A stretch of 64,000 nucleotides of DNA, taken from positions 33,337-97,336 of the forward strand of contig NZ_JAOVAM010000009.1 in the NCBI RefSeq assembly GCF_029850875.1, read 5' to 3'. The translations under genes were made by a program, and so were the position numbers. Shown here one piece after another: positions 1 through 8,798 of this stretch (position 1 is the first letter of the stretch; the number at the start of each line of letters is the position of its first letter). The notes below the pieces were generated by a model. The model was not told the DNA's origin and ran no database searches. It saw only the letters and a program-made list of their open reading frames with translations. The DNA is from Rothia similimucilaginosa. GTDB taxonomy: Bacteria > Actinomycetota > Actinomycetes > Actinomycetales > Micrococcaceae.

Positions 1-102
1 GAAGCTGTCCTCGAGCGAGTTCACCGCCTTAGTGTACGCTTCGAGCTGTCGCAGAACCCTCTTATCGCCGGTTCGGAGGATTTTCTCCAAGAAAGATGCC
101 AC
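1..102 (-). CDS. secA: SecA, preprotein translocase ATPase (first 34 codons only)
   Basis: Reading the minus strand from a GTG at 100-102 gives 34 codons with no stop before the window edge. They encode a typical SecA N-terminus, with the motif ILRTGDKR followed by LEAYTKAVNSLEDSF. SecA is the ATP-driven motor that pushes unfolded secretory proteins through SecYEG. A clear ribosome binding site (AAGGAG at 113-118) lies 10 bases upstream and fixes the GTG start. The gene lies directly downstream of hpf, as in mycobacteria and other actinobacteria. The rest lies outside the window, so its catalytic motifs cannot be checked. Confidence 0.9.
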   Translation of the reverse strand, partial: MASFLEKILRTGDKRVLRQLEAYTKAVNSLEDSF

Positions 103-131
103 TGAGCTTCTACTCCTTGCTTGTTTCGGTA

Positions 132-169
132 CCCTCACCAAGGGCGCGCAAAAGTGCGCGCGGTGAGGC
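132..169 (-). promoter_or_regulatory. Hairpin in the secA leader
   Basis: Inverted repeat: CCTCACC pairs with GGTGAGG at the outside and GCGCGC pairs with GCGCGC around a short A-rich loop. It sits 14 bases upstream of the secA ribosome binding site. No T-run follows, so it is not a classical terminator. A role in secA leader structure is possible but is inference. Confidence 0.4.
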
Positions 170-365
170 CTTCCTACATATTGTATGGCAGAGCCGCCTA
201 ATTCACCCGTCCGAGCTATTTTTTACGCTGTACGCCCAGAGGTAACATTTTGTGACGTTGCGCGTCATTCATCCTCTGCTGAGGTGGAGGGAGCACCGGG
301 TTCCGGGGTCGGGCGCAACCCCGTACTGAGAATCCGAGCTGAGAACCTCAGCTGTAGAAGGCAGA

Positions 366-422
366 GAAAAACCCGGGAGCCTGAAGATTCACAGTGCGTG
401 TTTCCAGACCGCCCGGGTCTTT
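366..422 (-). terminator. Probable terminator after hpf
   Basis: On the minus strand, GACCCGGG is followed about 40 bases later by CCCGGGTTTTT, about 50 bases beyond the hpf stop codon. The stem is GC-rich and has a T-run. The loop is unusually long, so some read-through into secA is likely. Confidence 0.5.
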
Positions 423-472
423 AGCCTGCTCACTGGGCATGCCGCCTCAGCAGTTAGCAGGTACCTTGGATT

Positions 473-1114
473 TTACTCGTCGTCCAGAGTAATGATGCCG
501 TAGCTCCAGCCCTTACGACGGTATGCCGCAGCCGGTGCCCCGGTCTCGCTGTCAATGTACAGGTAGAAGTCATGGCCGACCAATTCCATACGGTCAACAG
601 CTTCTGCGGGAGTCAGACGCTCGCCCTTGAAGCTCTTGTGGCGAATCTCAATGGGAGATGCTGCCTCATCGGCGAGGGTCACCTCACTATTATCGAATGC
701 TGCTTCTTCCACCGGAATATCCGGCAACAGAATCTCGGTAATTGCTTCGGTAACCACGGGAATCGAGCCGGTAGCGTCCGCCACGGATACGGGGTGCTTG
801 CCACCGCGCTTGTGCAGCTTGCGGCGGTCACGTGCACGGCGCAGACGCTCCAGGAGCTTGCCGTAGGTTTCATCGAAGACCGCGAACTTATCGTTACCCT
901 GGGCTTCGGAACGGAGGACAGGACCGGTACCAACGACGGTAATCTCAACGCGGATGGACTCGCCACCCAGATGACCGTCCTTGCTGAACTTGACGTCAAT
1001 GTCCTTCACGTTATCGCCGAGCTGAGCGAACTTCTGAACCTTGTCGCTCACGTATTCTTCCAGGCGTTCGGTGACCTTGATATTGCGGCCGTAGATGTTG
1101 ACTTCCACGATCAT
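473..1114 (-). CDS. hpf: Ribosome hibernation promoting factor, long form
   Basis: 213 residues, the length of long-form HPF. The N-terminal half starts MIVEVNIYGRNIKVTERLEE and is the ribosome-binding S30AE fold. A linker leads to the conserved C-terminal dimerisation domain (RHKSFKGERLTPAEAVDRME through YRRKGWSYGIITLDD, about residues 158-213). In other bacteria, long HPF joins idle 70S ribosomes into inactive 100S dimers during starvation. The ATG at 1112-1114 is preceded by GGAGGG. It lies between the comF-family gene and secA, the order seen in mycobacteria. The upstream 200 bases are AT-rich and probably hold its promoter. Confidence 0.95.
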   Translation of the reverse strand: MIVEVNIYGRNIKVTERLEEYVSDKVQKFAQLGDNVKDIDVKFSKDGHLGGESIRVEITVVGTGPVLRSEAQGNDKFAVFDETYGKLLERLRRARDRRKLHKRGGKHPVSVADATGSIPVVTEAITEILLPDIPVEEAAFDNSEVTLADEAASPIEIRHKSFKGERLTPAEAVDRMELVGHDFYLYIDSETGAPAAAYRRKGWSYGIITLDDE

Positions 1115-1324
1115 TCCCTCCAGGTTGGGGGCTTATACCGCGTCCGGTTGGACCCGGTACGGGGGATTCGACTCCGGTGCCGTTCCCTTACACACATTTT
1201 AGTACGAAACATGCCGTATATCACTGTATGTGACAAATATTTAGCCCAAATAATAGTTACTCGTCCGTCTGCGAACTTTAAGAGCTAAAAATCGTGTATC
1301 TCTTGCAACTAATTACAAGAAACG

Positions 1325-2296
1325 CTATGTCAGCATTCTTTTCGGTACCGCAGCAACCGCACACACACCCAGCACCCGCGAACCTGATTCCTGTAGCACG
1401 CGCACCATCTCAGAGGCGGTCGCTCCGGTGGTTACCACGTCATCACAAATAACACTGAGCTGCCCCGAACACAGGGCAGGCTCCATGACGCGTAAAGCAC
1501 CGTGCATCCGCTCGGCACGGCCCACAGCGCCCAGGGTCTTCTGCTCGTTCTTTGCCTCAGAAGCACTCAGAAGAGAAGACACTATGTGAGAAGACCCCAC
1601 ACGTGAAGATAAGGAGGCGCCGCTCCCCTGCCGATTACGAGGCGCGTAACCAATGACGTCCACAACCCGCACCCGCACCGAGTCGGGCAGACGCTGATTG
1701 AGCTGACGCGCCGCCTCCTGCACCAAAAGATTCGCCGGCGCATACCCGCGGTGGCGCACACTCTGCGCCGAAGACGGTGCCGGAATCAGCAGCACCTCAA
1801 CCGGTGCTGCAGAAGCATCTACAGGAGAGATAGAAGACGCCGGTGCGCTCTGAAGCTCAACCCGATGCGCCCGAAGAAGCTCATACACGCTACGCGCCAG
1901 CCCCTCGCCTAACAGTGGCAACAAATCAGTGCGACCAGCGTTCTTCAACGCCAACAGGGCACGCGGCATAATGCCCACGTAACGGGACGCCGCACGCACC
2001 TCAGGAGCAACCGCGCCTTCAAGAGGTTGCAGAACCTGCACACGTTCCACATGCGCCAACGCCGAACGTAGCTGCGGCAAGCATTGTTCACACAGCGGCG
2101 AGCCGACACCGTAGAGGACCGGCACCGCACAGCACGGGCAGGTACGCGGCATCAATACCTCGCCCAAAGCCCCGCTGGCATTCTTGAAAGCCCCGGCAAG
2201 GCGGGTCAAAGGCTCGTTCAAGGGCACGTTGCTAGAGCGCGCATTGTTTGAGGGCACGCTGGAGGAATCGTTCAAACCACGCTGTTCTGAAGTCAC
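1325..2296 (-). CDS. ComF-family phosphoribosyltransferase-like protein
   Basis: 323 residues. A zinc-finger-like cysteine group near residues 52-76 (MPRTCPCCAVP, then LCEQCLPQL) is followed by a phosphoribosyltransferase fold. That fold has the family motif RHRGYAPANLL and a PRPP loop, VICDDVVTTGATASEM. Relatives include ComF of Bacillus (DNA uptake) and GntX of E. coli. In actinobacteria the family is conserved in the mtrA-secA block and its substrate is unknown. The GTG start is 36 bases after the lpqB stop, so the two are probably co-transcribed. The first 40 residues look disordered and the true start could be somewhat later. Confidence 0.85.
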   Translation of the reverse strand: MTSEQRGLNDSSSVPSNNARSSNVPLNEPLTRLAGAFKNASGALGEVLMPRTCPCCAVPVLYGVGSPLCEQCLPQLRSALAHVERVQVLQPLEGAVAPEVRAASRYVGIMPRALLALKNAGRTDLLPLLGEGLARSVYELLRAHRVELQSAPASSISPVDASAAPVEVLLIPAPSSAQSVRHRGYAPANLLVQEAARQLNQRLPDSVRVRVVDVIGYAPRNRQGSGASLSSRVGSSHIVSSLLSASEAKNEQKTLGAVGRAERMHGALRVMEPALCSGQLSVICDDVVTTGATASEMVRVLQESGSRVLGVCAVAAVPKRMLT

Positions 2297-2332
2297 CTAG
2301 AGCACCCTTTCCTCGCTCGCGCCTGCCCACGG

Positions 2333-4039
2333 CTAACCGGCGTAACTAATCTCATGCAGAGTCGTGTCCAGACGGATCCAGCCGCGCTCCTCCATCAGGT
2401 AGCATGAACCGTCAGAACGGTGAGCAATAATATTCGACGTATTATCCGCTGTCGAAATGGTCATTACACCATCCAAACGGTCCAGCTTCGTCTCTTCACC
2501 ACTGAGGGAAATCACCTCAGACTCACCATTCTTCACGTTCACCACCACTACGCTCTGGTCGCCAGCCCAACGGGCATTACGCGGAGTCACAGAAGAACTC
2601 AGACGCACTATCTCCGTCAGGCGCAGAGGCTTACCGGCATCATCACGCACAATACCGGAAATAATCACAGCTGACGCACCCTCAGTAGAGGCCACAATCG
2701 CCATGCGGGCACCATCATGCGAAACGTTCACGCTCGTAAAGATCAAATTACGCTGCCAGGACAGACCAATATCGACACCGCGCTCACGCTCGGTTGCATC
2801 CTCAGAACCCGGTTTGAAGGCACGAACAACACCCTCACCATCGGCAACCCACACCCAGCCATACGCATCAAAACTGGGAGCAGTCAGAGCGGTACTCTGC
2901 CACACACTGCGGACACTGCCCTGATACACCGTGTACAGGCTCGCGGCATCGTTCGCCAAGCAGGCGTAAACATCCGCAGAGTAGCCCATCGCTGGGGAAC
3001 TCAACTGGCTCACACCACTCAGAAGCAACTGTTCGCCCGTATTGCTCATATAGTCATCGCGCGCCACCATCTGGCCGTTCGAATTAATAGCGACAGTGCG
3101 GGCGGGAACACCCGGATTCAGCTTCACCGCAGAGAATCCGCTCGGATCAGAGTCAGAAATCTGGGCGCCGTTATAGAACACGTCGGTCTTACCCAGACCT
3201 GAAAAGTTCGTCAGACCGTGCACAATCTGCTCACGCACACGCGCCAAACGGTTATCGTCTAAGTGTTCACCGGAGAGGCGAACCAGCATATCCTGGTTAT
3301 CGCTCATGCTCACAGCTTCAAGGCGCATAGACTCGTTCAACGCGGAGAACGCAACATCCTTTAAATAAGACGCAGGGCCAGCCATCAGGGTACGCACCAG
3401 TAACTCAAAATAGCGGTCCGTATGCGGGAACCAACGGATATCCGGCACAGCATAACGGAACGCACGGTCATAGAAGTACAGGCGGCACGGGCTAAACACG
3501 CGCTCAAACTCGGTACCGTCCAGCCACAGACCGTCCGGGCAGGAGCTAATACGCCACTGCTTGTCCTCCATGACCATCTTGAAATCATGGGTCTCAATCT
3601 GAGCCTCGGGGAAGGTGCTCGTAATACCCTGACTGCTCACCGTAGCAGTCTGCTGGAAACGCATATGATACGTACCCTCAGCATTGCCGCTATCGTCACT
3701 ACGCGCCTGCACCGTATTACGGTACACGCGGGTGGCACCAATCGGGTTCCAACGGCCCGCAAAAGAAGAGCTCAAATACTGGCGCGCCACTGCATAGTTC
3801 TCGATGCTATCCACACCGGCACGCACAAAACCCTCAATAATCGCCTCTGGAGTCGCACCAGCCAGCGGACTGGGAGCACGAGCCGGAGAAGTGTTAACGC
3901 TCTTCACATCCAGGCCGCTGCTATACTGAGTCACTCGATTGTTTGACGGAAGACCCGCGCAAGAGCTCACGAGCGTCGCCAAGGACACCACCCCCAAAGA
4001 CAGCGCGGCGCGTCGAGAAACAATAGCCCTGTGAGACAT
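2333..4039 (-). CDS. lpqB: LpqB, lipoprotein partner of the MtrAB two-component system
   Basis: 568 residues. A lipoprotein signal ends in the lipobox LVSSC (Cys about residue 27), so the protein is expected to be lipid-anchored outside the membrane. A GerMN-like region follows, with a beta-propeller C-terminal half ending near RLDTTLHEISYAG. In Mycobacterium, LpqB interacts with the extracellular part of MtrB and modulates MtrA phosphorylation and cell-wall homeostasis. It is directly downstream of mtrB after a 284-base gap, as in other actinobacteria. An AGGAAGG sits about 13 bases before the ATG. Confidence 0.95.
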   Translation of the reverse strand: MSHRAIVSRRAALSLGVVSLATLVSSCAGLPSNNRVTQYSSGLDVKSVNTSPARAPSPLAGATPEAIIEGFVRAGVDSIENYAVARQYLSSSFAGRWNPIGATRVYRNTVQARSDDSGNAEGTYHMRFQQTATVSSQGITSTFPEAQIETHDFKMVMEDKQWRISSCPDGLWLDGTEFERVFSPCRLYFYDRAFRYAVPDIRWFPHTDRYFELLVRTLMAGPASYLKDVAFSALNESMRLEAVSMSDNQDMLVRLSGEHLDDNRLARVREQIVHGLTNFSGLGKTDVFYNGAQISDSDPSGFSAVKLNPGVPARTVAINSNGQMVARDDYMSNTGEQLLLSGVSQLSSPAMGYSADVYACLANDAASLYTVYQGSVRSVWQSTALTAPSFDAYGWVWVADGEGVVRAFKPGSEDATERERGVDIGLSWQRNLIFTSVNVSHDGARMAIVASTEGASAVIISGIVRDDAGKPLRLTEIVRLSSSVTPRNARWAGDQSVVVVNVKNGESEVISLSGEETKLDRLDGVMTISTADNTSNIIAHRSDGSCYLMEERGWIRLDTTLHEISYAG

Positions 4040-4323
4040 GGAGGTCTTAACCTTCCTCTACGACCCTTGATAAGAATCCACTCCATCTAACGTTGTAGGC
4101 CATCGCAACGGAGTGAAAATATATCTGCCTTGATTGTACTGGTTTGCCGGTGCAAATACGCAAGGATAAGCGCAAATGCTCATTAGTTAGCATCAGCACC
4201 CTAACCTGGACAGAGTCGAAAACCCTTATACCCGGCAGGAAAACCCACACTCGTTCGTGGAGCTTCCCACCAGTTTCAAACTCTGCCGCTAATACTGTCC
4301 ATAATGCCTGTCGGTGTGAGTCG
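4040..4323. other. Gap between mtrB and lpqB
   Basis: 284 bases between two genes of a normally tight operon. A minus-strand frame spans it (4047-4343), but its product resembles nothing and it overlaps the end of mtrB. I see no clear hairpin. The size of the gap suggests an internal promoter or mRNA processing site, which is inference. Confidence 0.4.
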
Positions 4324-6075
4324 CTAAGCGTCATCCTCCACATTCACACGAGGAGAAATAGCCGGCAGCGTATCCTTCGCAGTCGCCGCACGATGTGCGC
4401 TTGCTTCAGGCTCACCAGTTACAAGAACCGGCGACTCGCCCAAAGGTGCACCGTGCACCAACGGCAGGTTCATCGTGAAGCAGGCGCCGCGGCCCTTCTC
4501 GCCCCATGCCTCAATCGTGCCGCCGTGCAGACGCACATCCTCGGCAGCAATCGACAAGCCCAGACCTGTACCGCCCAGGGTGCGCTTACGCGAAGTATCA
4601 GCACGCCAGAAACGGTTGAACACCTGAACGGCTTCATCCTCAGACAGACCGATACCGTGGTCACGCACCGCAACGCCCAGGTTCGTGGCGTTCGCGCCCA
4701 CATACACATCAATCGGTCGGGATTCGCCGTGCTCAATCGCGTTATACAGCAGGTTACGGAGCACACGCTCAATACGCACACGGTCCATATCCACCATGAT
4801 GCTCTCATAGCTCGTATGCACGTTCAGCTTCGTATTTGTACGCTCCAGGTGCGGCAGAGCCTCCTGCAGAATATTTGACAGCACCCATATGAAGTCTTCA
4901 GTATCGATGGTCAGCATTGCGTTACCGGCATCGAAGCGAGAAATTTCCAGCAGGTCAGTAAGCATCGACTGGAAACGATCCACCTGATCGCGCAGAAGCT
5001 CCACAGTGCGGCTCAGCGGCCGCTCCATATCCTCACGCGAGTCGTACAAAAGCTCGGTGCCCAAACGCACCGTTGCCAGCGGGGTACACAGTTCGTGCGA
5101 AACGTCAGAAACGAATCGCTGCTGCAGAGTCGACAGGCGCTCCAGCTGAACAATCTTCTGCTGCAGCGAGTCAGCCATCAGGTTGAAGGAATAACCCAGA
5201 CGCGCCGCCTGATGCTCACCATGCACAGATACACGCTGATCCAGGTTACCGGCAGCCAGCTTTTCAGCGGTAATAGCGGTCTGAGTAATCGGGTGGACCA
5301 CCAAACGAGTCACAATCCACACTACAGAAAGCACCACAGCAAGCAGTGCACAGAAACCGCCAAAAAGAACAAAGTTAATATGCGCAATCGTGGCGGAAGA
5401 ATCTGTCATGTCGTACACAAGGAACAAACCGTAATTAGGGTTCTGGGCAATAGAAATATGGGTACCAACAATAAGCACTGGATAGGTACGCTCACGGTTA
5501 TTTTCAATAGTAGTCACCGTAGACGTCTGCCAAAAAACACCGTTCTTATCACGAACAGTTTCTTTAAAATCATTCGGAATGCTCGAAGAATTCAAAGAAT
5601 TATTACTACTCTGCTCAGGAATAAAACCCTGTTTACCTTGACCTTCCAAAGACACAAGAATCCAATTGCGCTTACCCGAACCGCCCGCGTCAAGAATGGT
5701 CAGGGTACGGCTCACGTTACGGCGAATTTCGCTATCACTACGAGCTTCAGAGGAGTCCAGCACACTCTGAACGTTGCGGAAACCGCTTGTCGATTCTTCC
5801 AGCGCCTGAGTCTTCTGATTCTCAAACAGACTCGTCGCAATCTGGTTCGACAAGGACCAACCCACCATCAAGAAGCTCAGGAACATCATGATGCCCGCAG
5901 TGCCAAGAGCACGGAACTGCAGGGATTCTTTCCACAGACGCTGAACGCGCTGAGGTAGCCTCTTGCCCTGCTTCTGCACCTTACGCGGCTTAGATGAGCG
6001 GGTACGCGAAGAGGCGGAGGCGACCGCCTCCGCCGTCAAAGCGCGGTGCTCATGGCTCGACTTCGCAACAGACAA
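4324..6075 (-). CDS. mtrB: MtrB, membrane sensor histidine kinase
   Basis: 583 residues. Two membrane helices (about 55-78 and 234-258) flank an extracellular sensor region. A HAMP linker follows (about 258-310), then the dimerisation/phospho-acceptor domain with His327 and an ATPase domain with TGLGLSIAAEDVRLHGG. MtrB senses envelope or division status and phosphorylates MtrA, which controls cell-wall hydrolases and osmotic adaptation in actinobacteria. The H-box reads SHELCTPLA instead of the near-universal SHELRTPL; the codon is TGT at 5086-5088 (see findings). The start is a TTG, 34 bases after the mtrA stop. Confidence 0.95.
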   Translation of the reverse strand: MSVAKSSHEHRALTAEAVASASSRTRSSKPRKVQKQGKRLPQRVQRLWKESLQFRALGTAGIMMFLSFLMVGWSLSNQIATSLFENQKTQALEESTSGFRNVQSVLDSSEARSDSEIRRNVSRTLTILDAGGSGKRNWILVSLEGQGKQGFIPEQSSNNSLNSSSIPNDFKETVRDKNGVFWQTSTVTTIENNRERTYPVLIVGTHISIAQNPNYGLFLVYDMTDSSATIAHINFVLFGGFCALLAVVLSVVWIVTRLVVHPITQTAITAEKLAAGNLDQRVSVHGEHQAARLGYSFNLMADSLQQKIVQLERLSTLQQRFVSDVSHELCTPLATVRLGTELLYDSREDMERPLSRTVELLRDQVDRFQSMLTDLLEISRFDAGNAMLTIDTEDFIWVLSNILQEALPHLERTNTKLNVHTSYESIMVDMDRVRIERVLRNLLYNAIEHGESRPIDVYVGANATNLGVAVRDHGIGLSEDEAVQVFNRFWRADTSRKRTLGGTGLGLSIAAEDVRLHGGTIEAWGEKGRGACFTMNLPLVHGAPLGESPVLVTGEPEASAHRAATAKDTLPAISPRVNVEDDA

Positions 6076-6109
6076 TCAGGTTATCTCTTCGCCTATGAAT
6101 AGCTTCCGC

Positions 6110-6811
6110 TTAGCTGCCGGAAGATCCTACTAGCTCGGCCGGAATCTTGTACCCAACACCGCGAACAGTCTGAATAAAACGCGCCGCACCCAACTCATCG
6201 AACTTAGCGCGCAGACGCTGGACATGCACGTTTACCAGAGAATCGCTCACATCAGTGTAGCCCCAAACCATGTCCAACAGCTCCTGGCGGCTCAACGCCT
6301 GGCCGGGGTGACGCACCAGCGCAGCCAACAGGTCAAACTCCAGAGGAGTCATGGGAACCTCGGCGCTGTGGTACTTGACGGTACGACCGTCCATATCCAT
6401 GGCAATATCGCCAATGGACACGACCAGCTGGCGGCTCTCACGCGGACGCAGACGAGTACGAATACGCGCCAAAAGCTCAGCATGCTTAAAAGGCTTAGCA
6501 ATGTAATCATCAGCGCCAGCCTCAAGACCTTTCACAACATCTTCTGTGTCGCTTTTAGCAGTCAACATAATAATCGGCACATTAGAAGAGCGGCGAATTT
6601 GCTGGCAAACTTCGATACCGTTCATGCAAGGAAGCATCAAATCCAAAAGCACCAAATCAGGAGTGGAGCGCATAAAAGTTTCAAAAGCGCGGCCGCCATT
6701 TTCGCAGAAAACAGCGTTAAAGCCCTCTTGTGCGAGCACGAGGCCAATCATTTCCGCCAGAGCATCATCATCATCAACCACCAAAATGGTGTGTGTGTCG
6801 CTTGCGCTCAC
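6110..6811 (-). CDS. mtrA: MtrA, OmpR-family response regulator
   Basis: 233 residues, the usual length. The receiver domain has the acidic pocket (VVDDDD, residues 11-16), phospho-acceptor Asp57 in VLLDLMLP, the Thr in MLTAKSD and the Lys in YIAKPF. A winged-helix DNA-binding domain follows, with MTPLEFDLLAALVRHPGQ and a C-terminal TVRGVGYKIP. MtrA is activated by MtrB and in relatives regulates rpf/rip cell-wall hydrolases and dnaA-linked genes. The GTG start has AGAGAGG 5 bases upstream. It leads the mtrA-mtrB-lpqB-comF-family unit. Confidence 0.96.
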   Translation of the reverse strand: MSASDTHTILVVDDDDALAEMIGLVLAQEGFNAVFCENGGRAFETFMRSTPDLVLLDLMLPCMNGIEVCQQIRRSSNVPIIMLTAKSDTEDVVKGLEAGADDYIAKPFKHAELLARIRTRLRPRESRQLVVSIGDIAMDMDGRTVKYHSAEVPMTPLEFDLLAALVRHPGQALSRQELLDMVWGYTDVSDSLVNVHVQRLRAKFDELGAARFIQTVRGVGYKIPAELVGSSGS

Positions 6812-6866
6812 AGTACCTCTCTAAAGAAATATCGTAAATGCTTACATAAAAAATCTGATTCTCCAA

Positions 6867-8174
6867 TCATACCGTGCACTCAGACAATGCACGGGCACAC
6901 TCTGCCACCCGAGCCAGCGAAGCCGTGGCGTCCAGCACACTCACCGTACCCGGAGTGGAGGCAGAAGGCACTGAACCCGTTTGCGGACGCTCATCAGCCA
7001 TTAAACCCACTGCACTCAACTGCTTCGGCTCAAGGCCAACCTCACGCCACAGGCTGTACAGACGGCGCACCTGATCAGGAACCCGTACAGAAGTCACCAC
7101 CGGCAGCCATAGCTGAGCCTGAGCCTCCAAAAGCTGCGCCACAGGTTCCCAGGAACGAGGGTCACTTAGCGGCGGAACCTGCAGCATGCCCGGCCCCTTC
7201 AAACGGGCACGGTCAGGATGCAACAGCAAAGCACCAGGAGCAGCACCCTCAACCTGCATAGCTTTCAACAGCGCCAAAGTGTCAAGGGCGGGACGGGGCC
7301 GGGTGAGAAGCTTCAGCTCCTGCACCGGTTTGAGCACAGTGCCATCCACGTCCAGGATGAGCTGCAGATTGAGTTCAGCAAAACGATCCGCCACCCGACG
7401 GTACACCTGCTGATAGTAATGAGGCTGCAACACCGGCAGGGAGCGGAAACCACTGACGGTAGGAATGGAGCCCTCCATCAGACGCTGAAACTCCGATTCC
7501 TCCAGTTGCACAGCAATCAGCGCTTGGGGAGCCTGCAGAGCCTCACGTAGAGAGTCCGACCAGCGTTTCAGTCCTTCCAGGAACGATTCCAGTAGGTCAC
7601 GGCTCGCCCCTGCATCACTGATGGCACGCTCGCCGCCGGGTAGGTAGATGCTGGCTGCAAGGGTCAGCGGACCAACCAGCTGAATCTTATACACCGCAGC
7701 GGAATCCTCAACACCGGAGGTGAACCTCTTCTTCTGCACACCCACACGGTCAGCTAGAAGGTTGATATCGGAGAGCAGACGGTCCTGCGCTAGGGCAGAC
7801 TCGCGCGCTCCTCTGCCGCCGCTATGCACCATGCGCCAGCCAAACGAGGCACCGTCAAAGGCAAGTCCCTCGCACACCGCCAGGGTGCGTGCCAGCGGGG
7901 TAGTCCGCCAGCCCAGCGCCGGCAGATGCGGCAGGAACGGCAAGTGCGGGGAACCCAGCTCGCCTTCTACACGGGACATCGCCTCAGCCAAATCATTGCC
8001 GGGAAAATCGCCCCGACCGCTAGCACGCACCAGCGGACGCTCAGTAGCGAGTGCGGCAAGATCTTGCTCGGTCAGTTCGTCTCCTTCGGGGGCACGGTAC
8101 TCACCGGGCAGTAGCAGGCGCTCTGGCACCGGCTCGGTACGGGCATTCTGGCGGGAGGAAGATTGAGGGGGCAT
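6867..8174 (-). CDS. MetE/UROD-superfamily protein (short cobalamin-independent methionine synthase-like)
   Basis: 435 residues, about half the length of classical MetE and matching only its catalytic half. It has the segments KIQLVGPLTLAAS and LIAVQLEESEF, and a C-terminal part that would hold the zinc site. The role is uncertain. The same type of gene (Rv3015c in M. tuberculosis) lies near mnmA and a cysteine desulfurase in many actinobacteria, so a link to sulfur handling is possible but unproven. Its stop is 55 bases before the mtrA start. The first 35 residues look disordered. Confidence 0.75.
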   Translation of the reverse strand: MPPQSSSRQNARTEPVPERLLLPGEYRAPEGDELTEQDLAALATERPLVRASGRGDFPGNDLAEAMSRVEGELGSPHLPFLPHLPALGWRTTPLARTLAVCEGLAFDGASFGWRMVHSGGRGARESALAQDRLLSDINLLADRVGVQKKRFTSGVEDSAAVYKIQLVGPLTLAASIYLPGGERAISDAGASRDLLESFLEGLKRWSDSLREALQAPQALIAVQLEESEFQRLMEGSIPTVSGFRSLPVLQPHYYQQVYRRVADRFAELNLQLILDVDGTVLKPVQELKLLTRPRPALDTLALLKAMQVEGAAPGALLLHPDRARLKGPGMLQVPPLSDPRSWEPVAQLLEAQAQLWLPVVTSVRVPDQVRRLYSLWREVGLEPKQLSAVGLMADERPQTGSVPSASTPGTVSVLDATASLARVAECARALSECTV

Positions 8175-8307
8175 AAACAGGTGAGGTTAAGACCGGTTAG
8201 GGAAAAGTGCGGGCAGGTCAAAGCTCTGCCGCTGGATGCTCAGCACGGATGAGAGCAGGGCTTTTCGAAGAGGCTGAGCTTTCAGAAAGTCATAGCCTTC
8301 CAGGCTC

Positions 8308-8697
8308 TTAGCTTTGAGACTTTTCAGTCTCTTTGTCATGGTCAGCATGCTCGTTCGCGATGCGCACGTGGTGGCGAATCACCTCAGAGATGATGAAGTT
8401 CAGGAACTTCTCCGCGAATTCCGGGTCCAGGCTGGATTCCTTCGCCATGGCACGCAGGCGAGCAATCTGTGCCTCTTCACGGCCGGGGTCACCGGCGGGC
8501 AGGTTGTGCTCAGCCTTCAGGACGCCCACGCGCTTGGTTGCCTGAAAACGCTCCGCAAGGATGTGCACCAACGCTGCATCGAAGTTGTCGATGGAGCGGC
8601 GCATGGCGAAGAGCTCCTCGTAAACCTCCGGCGCGACTTCATCGCCCATGGAGGTGGCGTGGGGGTCAAATTCGCAGGAAGTGTGTTCGGCAGTCAT
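8308..8697 (-). CDS. Chorismate mutase, AroQ type
   Basis: 129 residues. The core is an all-helical AroQ fold: MRRSIDNFDAALVHILAERFQATKRVGVLKAEHNLP with the catalytic Arg/Lys pattern, then DPGREEAQIARL and a last helix with SEVIRHHVRIA. It converts chorismate to prephenate for Phe/Tyr synthesis. It has no signal peptide, so it is cytosolic, unlike the secreted mycobacterial enzyme. It may need DAHP synthase as a partner, as the small intracellular actinobacterial enzymes do. It lies between mnmA and the MetE-like gene. Confidence 0.85.
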   Translation of the reverse strand: MTAEHTSCEFDPHATSMGDEVAPEVYEELFAMRRSIDNFDAALVHILAERFQATKRVGVLKAEHNLPAGDPGREEAQIARLRAMAKESSLDPEFAEKFLNFIISEVIRHHVRIANEHADHDKETEKSQS

Positions 8698-8798
8698 CGG
8701 TCTCTCCTCAGTTCGGTTGTGGTCTTCTGTGCGTTGTGTTCAAGCAGGTTATTGCGGCAACAGCTGGGGATAGCGGGGTGTGCAGCTATTCTGTGCGG

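Larger units (their letters stand above)
103..472. other. Non-coding gap between secA and hpf
   Basis: No convincing gene. A plus-strand reading frame at 185-424 has no family resemblance and no good ribosome binding site. The gap holds the terminator after hpf, a perfect small hairpin (AGCTGAG, loop AAC, CTCAGCT at 337-353) and the secA leader hairpin. A secA promoter is probably here, but no clear -35/-10 pair could be assigned. Confidence 0.5.

Noticed and set aside
572..1288. Long plus-strand frame opposite hpf
   Set aside because: It overlaps hpf almost fully, resembles no family and reflects codon bias of the real gene on the other strand.
4047..4343. 98-codon minus-strand frame between mtrB and lpqB
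   Set aside because: It overlaps the mtrB end, has no ribosome site of note and no family resemblance.
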